The translations under genes and the position numbers were made by a program. Below, in pieces: positions 23,424-32,216 of a stretch of DNA of 64,000 bases; positions within the stretch are counted from its first letter, which is position 1; every line of letters starts with the position of its first letter. The notes beneath the pieces were generated by a model. It searched no databases. It was given only the letters and a program-made list of their open reading frames with translations, and was not told the origin of the DNA. This DNA comes from an uncultured Oscillospiraceae bacterium (lineage in GTDB: Bacteria > Bacillota > Clostridia > Oscillospirales > Oscillospiraceae), in assembly GCA_910587255.1 (NCBI GenBank), contig CAJUKT010000091.1, forward strand, positions 1-64,000, in the 5' to 3' direction.

Positions 23424-24353
23424 ATGAAAGACAATATTTCGGAGCGGACGCGCTGGCTGGTGTGCGCGGGGGCGGGGGCGCTGGCTGCGGCGGCCCTGCG
23501 GCGGTGGCAGCTGGCGTCCGCTTTTGAACCGCCGCTGGGGCTGTCCGTGCCGGGGGCGCAGGCCAGCGTGATCCTGGTGTGCGTGCTGCTGATGGCGGCG
23601 GCGGGGCTGGCCATCCTGGCCCTGTCCGGGTACTCCAGGGCGGAGGAGGAGCATTGCCGGTGGGACCTGGCGTTTCTGGGGACGGGGGACTGGGCGTACC
23701 CTGTGCTGGAGGTGCTGGCGGCCTTCCTGGCGCTGGCTGCGGCCCCCCCTTTGCTGAAAATGGGCTGGGGCCAGTGGCAGGACTACCAGGAGGCCCGGGC
23801 GAGGCTGGCCCAGGGGATCGACGTTCAGCTGCCCAGCAACAATGGGATGCTGGCCCTGGCCACGGCGGCGGGGGCGCTGGTGTGCTTTTTGGGCCTGCTC
23901 CAGCTGGGGCGGGACGGGCTGCGTCCCGGCAAGCGGGGCAGGGGGGGCTTTTCCGCCGCCCTGCCCGGTGTGGCCGGCTGTGTGTGGCTGATGGAGAGCT
24001 TCCGGGCCCACGCTGCCAACCCGGTGCTGTGGGATTACGCGCCGCTGCTGCTGGCCATCGTGTGCGGGATGCTGTTTTATATGGATTTCGCCGGCATTTC
24101 CGCCGGGGTGTGCCGCCCCCGCAGGCTGCTGTGGATGGCGGGAATGACCTTTATTTTGTCCGCCGCCGCGCTGGCGTCCGCCGTGGGGAACGGCTGGGCG
24201 GACGTGCTGCTGCTGCTGTCCCAGATGCTGGGGGCGGCTGGGGTGCTGTGGCGGCTGCCCCCCAGCCTGGAGAGCCTGCCCAGGACCAAAGCGAGGCCCC
24301 ACCCAAGAACCCTTGGGGAGGAAAGCATACAGGAGGAGACCACCCATGAATGA
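23424..24353 (+). CDS. Hypothetical polytopic membrane protein
   Basis: 309 residues from ATG 23424 (GGGGAGG upstream; upstream in-frame ATGs overlap lepB). About eight hydrophobic segments alternate with short polar loops (for example TRWLVCAGAGALAAAALRRW, VILVCVLLMAAAGLAILAL and LVCFLGLLQLG). I recognise no family. It lies between lepB and metG and its stop overlaps the metG start by 8 bp, so it is co-expressed with them. Function unknown. Confidence 0.75.
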   Translation: MKDNISERTRWLVCAGAGALAAAALRRWQLASAFEPPLGLSVPGAQASVILVCVLLMAAAGLAILALSGYSRAEEEHCRWDLAFLGTGDWAYPVLEVLAAFLALAAAPPLLKMGWGQWQDYQEARARLAQGIDVQLPSNNGMLALATAAGALVCFLGLLQLGRDGLRPGKRGRGGFSAALPGVAGCVWLMESFRAHAANPVLWDYAPLLLAIVCGMLFYMDFAGISAGVCRPRRLLWMAGMTFILSAAALASAVGNGWADVLLLLSQMLGAAGVLWRLPPSLESLPRTKARPHPRTLGEESIQEETTHE

Positions 24354-26322
24354 GAAGAAATACTATATCACCACGCCCATCTACTATCCCTCGGGCAAGC
24401 TGCATATCGGCCACGCCTACTGCACCGTGGCCACCGACGCCATGGCACGGTACAAGCGGCTGTGCGGCTATGACGTGATGTTCCTCACTGGCACCGACGA
24501 GCACGGCCAGAAGATTGAGGACAAGGCCAGGGAGGCGGGGGTCACCCCCCAGCAGTTCGTGGACGACATTGTGGCCGCCCCCGGCGGCGTGCTGGACCTG
24601 TGGAAGCTGATGAACATCTCCTACGACCGCTTCATCCGCACCACCGACGGCTACCATGTGCAGGCCATCCAGCGGATTTTCAAGCAGATGTACGACAAGG
24701 GCGATATCTACAAGGGGGCCTACAAGGGCAAGTACTGCAAGCCCTGCGAGTCCTTCTGGACGGAGAGCCAGCTCAAGGACGGCAAGTGCCCCGACTGCGG
24801 CCGGGAGGTGATGGACGCGGAGGAGGAGGCGTACTTCTTCCGGGCCTCCAAGTACGCCGGCCGGGTGCGGGACCTGCTGCTGAACACCGACTTCCTGGAG
24901 CCCAAGAGCCGGGTGCACGAGATGGTGAACAACTTCATCGACTGCGAGGGCGGGCTTCAGGACCTGTGCGTGTCCCGGACCTCCTTCACCTGGGGGGTGC
25001 CGGTGGACTTCGACCCGGGCCATGTGGTTTATGTGTGGCTGGACGCGCTGTTCAACTATATGACCGCCCTGGGTTATCAAAACGGGCAGTATGGCGATGT
25101 GGAGAGGTTCTGGCCCGCCGACGCCCATTTTGTGGGCAAGGAGATCGTGCGCTTCCACGCCATCTACTGGCCCGCGTTCCTGATGAGCATGGAGCTGCCC
25201 CTGCCCAAGAAGGTCTACGGCCACGGGTGGCTCAACTTCAACGGGGACAAGATGTCCAAGTCCAAGGGCAATGTGGTGGACCCCCACCTGCTCTCCGAGC
25301 GGTACGGGGTGGATGCGCTGCGCTTCTTCCTGCTGCGCTCCTTCCCCTTCGGCTCCGACGGGAACTTCACCAACGAGCTGCTCATCCAGACCATCAATAA
25401 CGATTTGGCCAACGACTTGGGCAATCTGGTCAGCCGCACCACCGCCATGGCGGAGAAATATTTCGGCGGCGTCCTGCCCGAGGCCCGGCAGGCTGACCCG
25501 GCGCTGGACGGCAGCCTGATCTCCCTGGCCTCCGGCCTGCGGGGGCGCTATGAGGAGCAGATGGAAAAATTCCAGTTCCAGAACGCCCTGGAGGAGACCT
25601 TCAAGGTCATCCAGCGGGCCAACAAGTATATCGACGAGAACGCCCCCTGGGCGCTGGCCAAGGATATGGAGGCCAACGGGGCCCGGCTGGCCTGCGTGCT
25701 TTACAACCTGCTGGAGGCGGTGCGGGTGTGCACGGTGCTGCTCACCCCCTTCATGCCCGGCAGCAGTGAGAAAATTTTTGCCCAGATCGGGGCCAGCGCG
25801 GACGCCCAGACCTGGGACAGCGCCGCCCAATGGGGCGCGCTGCCAAGCGGTGTGTCCGTGTCCAAAGGGGAGAACCTGTTCCCCCGCATTGATATGGAAA
25901 AGGAGCTGAGTGAATTGGACGCGATCATGGAGGAGGCCCGGAAGGACGCCCTGCCCGAGCTGGAGGTGGAGCCGTTTATTGAGGAGCACGTGGATTTCGA
26001 CACCTTTTGCAAGTCCGATTTCCGGGCGGTGAAGGTGAAGAGCTGCGAAAATGTGCGCAAGTCGGACAAGCTGCTCAAGTTTATCCTGGACGACGGCACG
26101 GGGACGGACCGGCAGATCCTCTCCGGCATCGCCATGTATTACAAGCCGGAGGAGCTGGTGGGCAAGACCCTGGTGGCCATCGTCAACCTGCCCCCCCGGA
26201 AGATGATGGGCCGGGAGAGCCAGGGGATGCTCATCTCCGCCGTCCACACCGAGAAGGGGGAGGAGGTCCTCCACCTGTTGATGGTGGACGACGCCATTCC
26301 CGCCGGGGCCAAGCTGTGCTGA
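24346..26322 (+). CDS. metG: Methionyl-tRNA synthetase
   Basis: 658 residues from ATG 24346, with AGGAGGAG upstream. Class I synthetase: HIGH motif in KLHIGHAY (about 18-21), KMSKS in DKMSKSKGN (about 301-305). A zinc knuckle CKPC...CPDC lies around residues 127-147. The anticodon-binding domain has NAPWALAKD, and a C-terminal tRNA-binding OB domain (about 550-658, FDTFCKSDFRAVKVKSCENVRKSDKLLKF) dimerises. Followed directly by tatD, as in Bacillus. No T-box leader is seen; the gene sits inside an operon. Confidence 0.97.
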   Translation: MNEKKYYITTPIYYPSGKLHIGHAYCTVATDAMARYKRLCGYDVMFLTGTDEHGQKIEDKAREAGVTPQQFVDDIVAAPGGVLDLWKLMNISYDRFIRTTDGYHVQAIQRIFKQMYDKGDIYKGAYKGKYCKPCESFWTESQLKDGKCPDCGREVMDAEEEAYFFRASKYAGRVRDLLLNTDFLEPKSRVHEMVNNFIDCEGGLQDLCVSRTSFTWGVPVDFDPGHVVYVWLDALFNYMTALGYQNGQYGDVERFWPADAHFVGKEIVRFHAIYWPAFLMSMELPLPKKVYGHGWLNFNGDKMSKSKGNVVDPHLLSERYGVDALRFFLLRSFPFGSDGNFTNELLIQTINNDLANDLGNLVSRTTAMAEKYFGGVLPEARQADPALDGSLISLASGLRGRYEEQMEKFQFQNALEETFKVIQRANKYIDENAPWALAKDMEANGARLACVLYNLLEAVRVCTVLLTPFMPGSSEKIFAQIGASADAQTWDSAAQWGALPSGVSVSKGENLFPRIDMEKELSELDAIMEEARKDALPELEVEPFIEEHVDFDTFCKSDFRAVKVKSCENVRKSDKLLKFILDDGTGTDRQILSGIAMYYKPEELVGKTLVAIVNLPPRKMMGRESQGMLISAVHTEKGEEVLHLLMVDDAIPAGAKLC

Positions 26323-27092
26323 CCGGCCTGTTCGACACCCACGCCCACTACGACGCCCGCCAGTTTGACCCGGACCGGGAGCAGGTGCTTGCCGCCCTGC
26401 CCGGTCTGGGGGTGGAGCTGGTGGTCAACCCCGGCTGCGATCTGGCCAGCTCCCGCCAAGCGGCGGAGTTGGCCAGCCGCTATTCCTTTGTCTATGCGGC
26501 GGTGGGGGTTCATCCGGAGGAATGCGGGGACTGGCAGGACAGTGACGTGGAGGAGCTGCGCACCCTGGCCGCGCGGCCCAAGGTGGTGGCTGTGGGGGAG
26601 ATCGGGCTGGACTACTATTGGCCCGAGAATCCGCCCCGGGAGCTGCAAAAGCGGGTATTTCGCGCCCAGATGGCGCTGGCCCGGGAGCTGAACCTGCCTG
26701 TTATCGTCCATGACCGGGAGGCCCACGGGGATTCCATGGATGTGGTGCGGGAGTTCCCGGAGGTTCGGGGGGTGTTCCACTGCTTCTCCGGCAGCGCCGA
26801 GATGGCCCGTGAGCTGGCGGGGCTGGGGTGGATGATCTCCTTTACCGGGGTGCTCACCTATAAAAATGCCCGGAAGGCGGTGGAGGCCGCCCAGGCCGTC
26901 CCCCTGGAGCACATTATGATTGAGACGGACAGCCCTTATATGGCCCCCGTCCCCCACCGGGGGGAGCGCAACCACTCGGGGCACGTGGAGCTTGTCTGCC
27001 GGCGGCTGGCGGAGCTCAAGGGGATTGCGCCGGATGAATGTTCCATAATAACCCAGGGGAATGGCCGCCGGTTTTTCCACATTCAGGAATAA
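26316..27092 (+). CDS. tatD: TatD-family metal-dependent DNase
   Basis: 258 residues; the start is GTG 26316, overlapping the metG stop by 7 bp, so translation is coupled. TIM-barrel hydrolase: FDTHAHYD metal site at the N-terminus, GVHPEECG, VGEIGLDYYW, PVIVHDREA, FHCFSGS and IETDSPYMAPVPHRG are the expected ligand-bearing strands. Predicted 3'-5' exonuclease on DNA. metG-tatD is conserved in Firmicutes. Confidence 0.95.
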   Translation: MLTGLFDTHAHYDARQFDPDREQVLAALPGLGVELVVNPGCDLASSRQAAELASRYSFVYAAVGVHPEECGDWQDSDVEELRTLAARPKVVAVGEIGLDYYWPENPPRELQKRVFRAQMALARELNLPVIVHDREAHGDSMDVVREFPEVRGVFHCFSGSAEMARELAGLGWMISFTGVLTYKNARKAVEAAQAVPLEHIMIETDSPYMAPVPHRGERNHSGHVELVCRRLAELKGIAPDECSIITQGNGRRFFHIQE

Positions 27093-27185
27093 AATGGAAG
27101 ACACAAGAAAATTGTGGTTTTCTGTGGAAGCGAATGAAAATTTGTTCCAAATTGTCCCTGTTTTCAGTTTTTTTTCAAAGTGTGC

Positions 27186-27214
27186 TTGACAGTCTTTTTA
27201 CACAGTGTTATACT
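27186..27214 (+). promoter_or_regulatory. Cold-shock gene promoter
   Basis: TTGACA, 17 bp, TATACT: near-consensus, with a ~107-bp leader before the coding region. Confidence 0.85.
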
Positions 27215-27245
27215 GACAATGGTTTTGATGTATGAACTGATTTGT

Positions 27246-27281
27246 GCCCGCTCTTTCGTACATGAAAGGGCGGACTTTTTT
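27246..27281 (+). promoter_or_regulatory. Terminator-like hairpin in the cold-shock mRNA leader
   Basis: A 10-bp stem (27248-27257 with 27264-27273, one G-U) around GTACAT is followed by CTTTTTTC, all between promoter and start codon. It has the form of an intrinsic terminator, so the leader may be attenuated or refold with temperature. Confidence 0.6.
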
Positions 27282-27328
27282 CTTCTACTTTCAAAACGAA
27301 ATTTTTACAAATAAGGAGGATATAGGTA

Positions 27329-27547
27329 ATGAGCGGTACTGTGAAATGGTTCAATGCGGAAAAGGGCTACGGCTTCATCACCCCCGACGACGGCAGCGAG
27401 GACGTGTTTGTCCACTTCTCCGCCATCGTGGCCGAGGGCTACAAGAAGCTGCTGGAGGGCCAGAAGGTCACATTCGAGACCGAGCCTGATCCCCGGGGCG
27501 CCAAGGGCGTGCGCGCCACCAACGTGGTCGCCATCGTGGAGGAGTAA
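27329..27547 (+). CDS. csp: Cold-shock protein, CspA family
   Basis: 72 residues. One OB-fold with RNP1 KGYGFI and RNP2 VFVHF, beginning SGTVKWFNAEKGYGFITPD. Binds single-stranded RNA as a chaperone. AAGGAGG is 12 bases before ATG. Unlike most Csp proteins it carries FSAI where DVFVHFSAI is standard, so the binding face is complete. Monocistronic between a strong promoter and a strong terminator. The transcript has a long leader with a terminator-like hairpin. Confidence 0.96.
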   Translation: MSGTVKWFNAEKGYGFITPDDGSEDVFVHFSAIVAEGYKKLLEGQKVTFETEPDPRGAKGVRATNVVAIVEE

Positions 27548-27569
27548 TCCCACCCACCCCATTGAAGCA

Positions 27570-27607
27570 AAAAAACCGGCGGACGCTTTGGCGTCCGCCG
27601 GTTTTTT
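27570..27607. terminator. Strong terminator after cold-shock gene
   Basis: A 17-bp perfect stem including flanking A/T tracts (27570-27586 with 27591-27607). It can act in both directions. Confidence 0.9.
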
Positions 27608-27752
27608 GCGCCTGTCCGGCCATGGCAAAAATTTCTGGGAGGGGTTGACAGGGGAGGTCTATTATGATAGCCTAACAGGGAAGTCTACAGAGATAGACTC
27701 CGCCGGGCCCTGGGAGCGCGGCGGGAGACGAGACAGAAACGGAGGACTGAAC

Positions 27753-29375
27753 ATGAGGATAAGACGGTATTTGGCGGCCATGTTGGCGCTGGCGCTGGGT
27801 GCGCTGCTGTTCCAGGGGGCGCTGGCCGCCCCGGCGCCGCTGAAGCTGCGTGTCCGGGAGCAGCCGGTGGCGGCGGGCTTTGGCGACTTCTACGCCATCC
27901 GGGCGGACGGTACGCTGATCGCCTGGGGGGCCCCGGAGTTCGGCGGGGACGGCAGGGACCCGTCCTTCGAGCAGGCCCGGGAGCTGATGCCCAACGCCGC
28001 GGCGGTGTACACCAGCGGCCGGGGGGCCACCTTCGCCGTGGACAAGGAGGGCGGCCTGTACGGCATCAACACCGGCACGGTCCGCTTTCTGCCCATGCTC
28101 CAGGGAGAGAGCGACCCGGACGATCCCATGAAGCCGGTGAAGATCATGGACGGGGTGTCCATGGTGTCCACGACCCAGTTCCACACCCTGGTGCTGCGGC
28201 AGAACGGCGAGCTGTGGGTGCAGGGATGGGGCTCCTTTGGCGCACCCTGGCTGGAGAAGATCGAAGAATCCTATTACGAGAAGGTGATGGACAACGTGAC
28301 CTATGCACTGGCCAACGGTCGCGGCGGCCTGGCTGTCACTGCGGAAAATGAGCTGTGGGGCTGGGGGCTGGACGCCAGCGGCCAGGACAATAAGCCTCAA
28401 AAGCTGGCGGACAACGTGCTGGAGGCGTCCTGGAACGTGCTGGTCCGGGACGGCGGCTGGCAAGGCATGATGGAGATGACCGAGGGCTGGCGGTGGACGT
28501 ACGAGGCGGGTAAGGTCCAGATGACGCGCGTCCCCGAGCTGGACGGCGCGACCCGGGTGGGCTCCGATGCGGTCATCACCCGGGGCGGCAGCCTGTACCT
28601 CCTTGACGCCATGGACGGCGAATACAAGCAGGTGATGGACAGGGTAGACTACGCCGACTGCGGGGAGCAGACCACCCTGGTTATCCGTGGCGGCGGCGTG
28701 CTGTGGAGCCTCACGCGGCAAGAGGACGGCTCCCTCAAGGAGCAGCGGCTGGGCACGGGCTTTTACGGCGGCACGCCGGGGGATAAGCACGGGCTGGATA
28801 ACTTCAAAACCGTCAACCGCTACCGGGCGGGCCAGTTCACCGACGTGAGGGCGTCCGACTGGTTCGCGGACAACGTGAAGAGCGCCTATGAGCTGGGGCT
28901 GATAAAGGGGAACACCCCCGCCACCTTCGCCCCCAACGCCACCATCACTGTGGCGGAGGCGGTGACGGTGGCCGCCCGGGTGCGGGACATCTACTGGGGA
29001 GAGGGGACCGATTTTGCCGCCAAGGCCGGGGCGGCGTGGTACCAGCCCTATGTGGACTACGCCATCGCCAACAGGATGATGGACGCAGCCCCGGCGGACT
29101 GTGACCGCCCGGCCACCCGGGCGGAGCTGGCCCGGTGGCTGTACTCCGCCCTGGCGGGGGAGGGGACGGAGCCGGCAACCCAGACGGTGCGCTTCACCGA
29201 CGTGACCGAGGCCCACCCGGACTACGCCTGCATCATGAACCTGGCCCGGGCGGGCATCATGGGCGGCAAGGGGGAGGGGATCTTCGACCCCGCCGCCCCG
29301 GTGCTGCGGTGCGAGGCGGCAGCCATGCTCAGCAGGGCGGCCCTGCCCTCCCTGCGGCTGGGCGCACAGGGCTGA
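27753..29375 (+). CDS. Secreted RCC1-like repeat protein with SLH domains
   Basis: 540 residues from ATG 27753 (GGAGGACTG upstream). Signal peptide 1-28 (MLALALGALLFQGALAAPA). The middle, residues 30-350, has repeats of the form YAIRADGTLIAWG, FAVDKEGGLYG, LVLRQNGELWVQGWG and LAVTAENELWGWG. These resemble bacterial RCC1/beta-propeller repeats. The C-terminus has three SLH modules (FTDVRASDWFADNVKSAYELGLIKG; YQPYVDYAIANRMMD; FTDVTEAHPDYACIMNLARAGIMGG). SLH domains bind pyruvylated cell-wall polymer, so it is probably displayed on the surface. Ligand unknown. Confidence 0.85.
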   Translation: MRIRRYLAAMLALALGALLFQGALAAPAPLKLRVREQPVAAGFGDFYAIRADGTLIAWGAPEFGGDGRDPSFEQARELMPNAAAVYTSGRGATFAVDKEGGLYGINTGTVRFLPMLQGESDPDDPMKPVKIMDGVSMVSTTQFHTLVLRQNGELWVQGWGSFGAPWLEKIEESYYEKVMDNVTYALANGRGGLAVTAENELWGWGLDASGQDNKPQKLADNVLEASWNVLVRDGGWQGMMEMTEGWRWTYEAGKVQMTRVPELDGATRVGSDAVITRGGSLYLLDAMDGEYKQVMDRVDYADCGEQTTLVIRGGGVLWSLTRQEDGSLKEQRLGTGFYGGTPGDKHGLDNFKTVNRYRAGQFTDVRASDWFADNVKSAYELGLIKGNTPATFAPNATITVAEAVTVAARVRDIYWGEGTDFAAKAGAAWYQPYVDYAIANRMMDAAPADCDRPATRAELARWLYSALAGEGTEPATQTVRFTDVTEAHPDYACIMNLARAGIMGGKGEGIFDPAAPVLRCEAAAMLSRAALPSLRLGAQG

Positions 29376-29386
29376 GCGCACAGCCA

Positions 29387-29415
29387 TTGCGCTTTTTCCC
29401 CGGATGTGGTACAAT
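29387..29415 (+). promoter_or_regulatory. Promoter of the ATP-grasp gene
   Basis: TTGCGC, 17 bp, TACAAT, 43 bp before the start codon. Confidence 0.65.
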
Positions 29416-29457
29416 AGCCGTACTTTGAATTGCGGCGGACGCGCCGGGGAGGCTTCC

Positions 29458-30489
29458 ATGAAGGCAAAATATCTCATCCAGCGGGTGCTCAACATGAATT
29501 ACCGGGCTATGCTGGACAAAATCAGCTCCATCCACAAAAAGACGGGCCGCTCCCGCTGGGCCATCTTCCAGGACATGCGGCAGTGCGCGGTGAAATACGG
29601 CGCGGGCTATATGGACTACGACCTGTTCGAGATGTATAACCTCACCCCGGAACAGCGGGACACCTACCTCACCCGGGGGCGGAACAACGAGATCGTGGTG
29701 AAGTATAACGACAAGGCCCACATGGCGGACTTTGGGGACAAGATCCGCTTCAACGCCCGGTTTGCGCCCTTTCTGCACCGAGACTGGGCGGCGGTGACGG
29801 GGGACAACCGGGAGGAGGTGCTCTCCTTCCTGGGCCGGCATCCCCAGTTTATGGCCAAGCCTGCCCAGGGCAGCTGCGGCTGGGGTATCGAGAAGCTCAG
29901 CACAGGGGATTTTCCCTCCCTGGAGGCGCTGTATGAGCGCCTGGCGGAAAAGGCCCCCCTGCTGGAGCTGGAGGAGGTCATCACCCAGCACCCGGCAGTG
30001 GCGGCCATCTACCCGGGCTCCATCAACACCGTGCGCATGGTGACCATCCGGGGGAAGAGCGGAAAGGTCTATCTGGTTACCGCCATGTTCCGCATCGGAA
30101 ACGGCAAATTCGTGGACAATTTCAACAGCGGCGGCATGGTGGCCCCCATGGACCCGGTCACGGGAACGGTCATCGACCGGGCGCTGGACAAGCAGAAGAA
30201 CCTGTACGAAAACCATCCGGCCACCGGAGCGCCCATCAAGGGCTTTACCTTTCCCGACTGGGACAAGGCGGTGGAGCTGGTCACCCAGGCCGCCCAGGTG
30301 ATCCCGGAGGTGGGCTATGTGGGCTGGGACGTATGCTTTACCCCGGGTGGCCCCTGCCTGGTGGAGGGGAACCAGTTCCCCGGCCACGATATCTACCAGC
30401 TCCCGGTGCACACCCCGGACAAAATCGGCATCATGCCCCGGTTCCGGGCCATCGAAGAGGAAGAGGAAAAGGGAAGCCCCGCGCCATAA
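29458..30489 (+). CDS. ATP-grasp enzyme, sugar-transfer-associated type
   Basis: 343 residues from ATG 29458, with GGGGAGG upstream. The pattern IVVKYNDKAHMADFGDKIRFNARFA..FLHRDW, MAKPAQGSCGWGIEKL, HPAVAAIYPGSINTVRMVTI and VGWDVCFTPGGPCLVEGNQFPGHD matches ATP-grasp proteins found in capsule and teichoic-acid-like clusters (sugar-transfer-associated or alpha-L-glutamate ligase related). They likely join an amino or carboxyl group to a cell-surface polymer. The substrate is unknown. It stands alone, next to two SLH surface protein genes. Confidence 0.8.
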   Translation: MKAKYLIQRVLNMNYRAMLDKISSIHKKTGRSRWAIFQDMRQCAVKYGAGYMDYDLFEMYNLTPEQRDTYLTRGRNNEIVVKYNDKAHMADFGDKIRFNARFAPFLHRDWAAVTGDNREEVLSFLGRHPQFMAKPAQGSCGWGIEKLSTGDFPSLEALYERLAEKAPLLELEEVITQHPAVAAIYPGSINTVRMVTIRGKSGKVYLVTAMFRIGNGKFVDNFNSGGMVAPMDPVTGTVIDRALDKQKNLYENHPATGAPIKGFTFPDWDKAVELVTQAAQVIPEVGYVGWDVCFTPGGPCLVEGNQFPGHDIYQLPVHTPDKIGIMPRFRAIEEEEEKGSPAP

Positions 30490-30589
30490 GCGGGGGCCTC
30501 ATAGGAAGTATTTTCCTTTGTCTGGGGAATGGGAAGAATACCGCGGCCATCCGGAAACGCTTCTAACAGCGAATGAAACATATAGAGAA

Positions 30590-30623
30590 GGAGCGTCAGC
30601 CCGCAAGCTGGCGCTCCTTTTTT
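30590..30623 (+). terminator. Terminator after ATP-grasp gene
   Basis: An 11-bp stem (30590-30600 with 30607-30617, one G-T) followed by six T. Confidence 0.85.
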
Positions 30624-30683
30624 GCCGTATTCACCTGTTGGCACAAAGGCTGGGCATTTTCGCCTAAAACTTCTAAATGGGGC

Positions 30684-30712
30684 TTGCATTTTCCCCGCGC
30701 ATAGGCTAAAAT
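30684..30712 (+). promoter_or_regulatory. Promoter of a possible small RNA or long leader
   Basis: TTGCAT, 17 bp, TAAAAT. It lies 300 bp upstream of the SLH gene and about 215 bp upstream of a terminator. Confidence 0.6.
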
Positions 30713-30718
30713 CATGGT

Positions 30719-30932
30719 GGAAGCATAAATGCGGCAGGCCGAGGGGCGCTTCCAACACCCCACGGCCCTGCGCGAGTGACCTGACCACTCAACACAGCAA
30801 CTTAACGTTGTACCACAGGCTCATTATATCCATTTTCTATCCGTTTTTCAAGGGGGAATGGGTGTAGTGCGCTGTGTTCGCATTGATCTATTCAAGGCGG
30901 TGTTGGGTTTTTCAAAACTCGACGCCGCTTTT
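30719..30932 (+). ncRNA. Candidate small RNA or leader RNA
   Basis: Runs from the predicted start of the 30684 promoter to a terminator-like hairpin (30897-30911 with 30914-30928; 15 pairs counting G-U, then TTTTATGTTT). Near the 5' end GCAGGCCG.GGGG pairs with CCCC.CGGCCCTGC around a ~12-base loop. CAAC/GTTG lies in the middle. No convincing ORF. I could not match it to 6S RNA, SRP RNA, tmRNA or a known riboswitch. It is either an independent RNA or an attenuated leader of the SLH gene. The region 30940-31015 holds another GC hairpin (GGCGGGGGA/TCCCCCGCC) and the SLH ribosome-binding site. Confidence 0.4.
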
Positions 30933-31015
30933 ATGTTTCCAGCAGGGGCAAAAGGCGGGGGAGCCGTCCCCCGCCGCCGCCTGTTGGACAATATTTTATA
31001 AGGAGAGAAACGGAC

Positions 31016-32164
31016 ATGAAAAAAATCTCGGCATTTTTCCTCGCGCTGGCCCTGTGCCTGGGGCTGGCTGTCCCAGCATTCGCGGCGGATGGGGGCGCAC
31101 ACCTCACGTCCAAAGCGCCGGAAAATTCCGGCACCATTTTTCTATTGCAGAAAATGGCTATAAAGCTCGTTGGCTTTGCGCGGTCTGGCAGCAACAACAC
31201 CCATATCACCTATGGAACCTTTCAGGACGGTGGGGATAGCGGTTATGTGAAACTTGCTCCCAAAGGGGTAGACATTGTTGTAAGTGGCGTTAAATCCGCA
31301 GACGAGATTAGGCTTTGTGCTTTCACTGCCGCAGATTTGGAAGATGGCCCCTTCGAGGAGGGGCAGTTTAAGGATTTGCCCGGAGGCGCGTATCTTTTCG
31401 CTCGACTGTTTGTCCAGGAATCCGGGAAGGATATTTCCCTTTTGCCTCTGAACACTGATGACCCGATGGAGTTTGAATATGATGACCCGAAGGACGGAAA
31501 AACTCTTGTGGCGGGGAACATTACCCCCGCAGACGCTGGTTTCCAGGTCAACGGGGACGGGGATGTTGTTCTCAACTCTGAGCGTCTGTATGAGCTGCTG
31601 GACGAGGGGGATTTGCTTCAAGTCATAGTGGGAAACAGTTTCTGGCTGTATCGGCTTTCTGGCGACCCCCTCCTGGTTTCCGATGTGTTTACCGATGTCG
31701 ATACCGGAAAGTGGGTTAGCGACCCCGTGGCCTGGGCTCTGATGAGTGACATTACCAACGGCACTGCGGAGGACAAATTCTCTCCCGAGCAGAACTGCAC
31801 CCAGGCTCAAATTTTGACGTTCCTCTATCGCGCGGCCCGTGAGGAACAGGTTAAATCCTCGTCTGAAGATATGGAGCTGGCGGTTCAGTGGGCGCGGGAG
31901 AAAGGCATGATTGATGATAGTTTTGACGGCAGCACGCCCTGCACCCGCGCAACCGCCGTCAGCTACATTTGGCAAGCCTTTGACAAACCTGACGCACAGG
32001 CCAGCAGCTTTAGCGATGTGCCCACCGATGCCCCCTATGGCTATGCGGTGGATTGGGTGGTTGAAAAGGGTGTGACCAACGGCACCAGCGACACCGCCTT
32101 CTCCCCCGATAAGGTGTGCAGCCGGGGCGAAATCGTGACATTCCTCTACCGGGCCTACAATTAA
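31016..32164 (+). CDS. Secreted SLH-domain protein
   Basis: 382 residues. Signal peptide MKKISAFFLALALCLGLAVPAFAA. Residues 25-215 form a domain I do not recognise (KLAPKGVDIVVSGVKSADEIR and similar). The C-terminal 170 residues are three SLH modules: FTDVDTGKWVSDPVAWALMSDITNGT, an intermediate AVQWAREKGMIDDSF, and FSDVPTDAPYGYAVDWVVEKGVTNGT, each with the FSP..CTRAQ-type end. Probably non-covalently wall-anchored. AAGGAGAG precedes ATG 31016. Noticeably less GC-rich than neighbours. Confidence 0.85.
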   Translation: MKKISAFFLALALCLGLAVPAFAADGGAHLTSKAPENSGTIFLLQKMAIKLVGFARSGSNNTHITYGTFQDGGDSGYVKLAPKGVDIVVSGVKSADEIRLCAFTAADLEDGPFEEGQFKDLPGGAYLFARLFVQESGKDISLLPLNTDDPMEFEYDDPKDGKTLVAGNITPADAGFQVNGDGDVVLNSERLYELLDEGDLLQVIVGNSFWLYRLSGDPLLVSDVFTDVDTGKWVSDPVAWALMSDITNGTAEDKFSPEQNCTQAQILTFLYRAAREEQVKSSSEDMELAVQWAREKGMIDDSFDGSTPCTRATAVSYIWQAFDKPDAQASSFSDVPTDAPYGYAVDWVVEKGVTNGTSDTAFSPDKVCSRGEIVTFLYRAYN

Positions 32165-32175
32165 AAAAGCCTTTT

Positions 32176-32207
32176 GCCCCCGCCGTTCAAATGAGAATGG
32201 CGGGGGC
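32176..32207. terminator. Convergent terminator between SLH gene and chrA pair
   Basis: GCCCCCGCC (32176-32184) pairs with GGCGGGGGC (32199-32207); the minus-strand side runs into AAAAGGC, the plus side into TCTTCTG. Confidence 0.7.
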
Positions 32208-32216
32208 TCTTCTGTG

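Noticed and set aside
24151..26274. 707-codon open frame on the minus strand opposite metG
   Set aside because: Shadow frame; metG has all catalytic motifs in the plus frame.
27645..27668. TTGACA and TATGAT before the RCC1-SLH gene as a promoter
   Set aside because: Spacer is only 12 bp; not a workable sigma-A promoter. The real promoter was not identified.
30719..30932. c-di-GMP riboswitch, 6S RNA or SRP RNA
   Set aside because: None of the conserved core motifs of these RNAs could be recognised; kept only as an unnamed candidate RNA.
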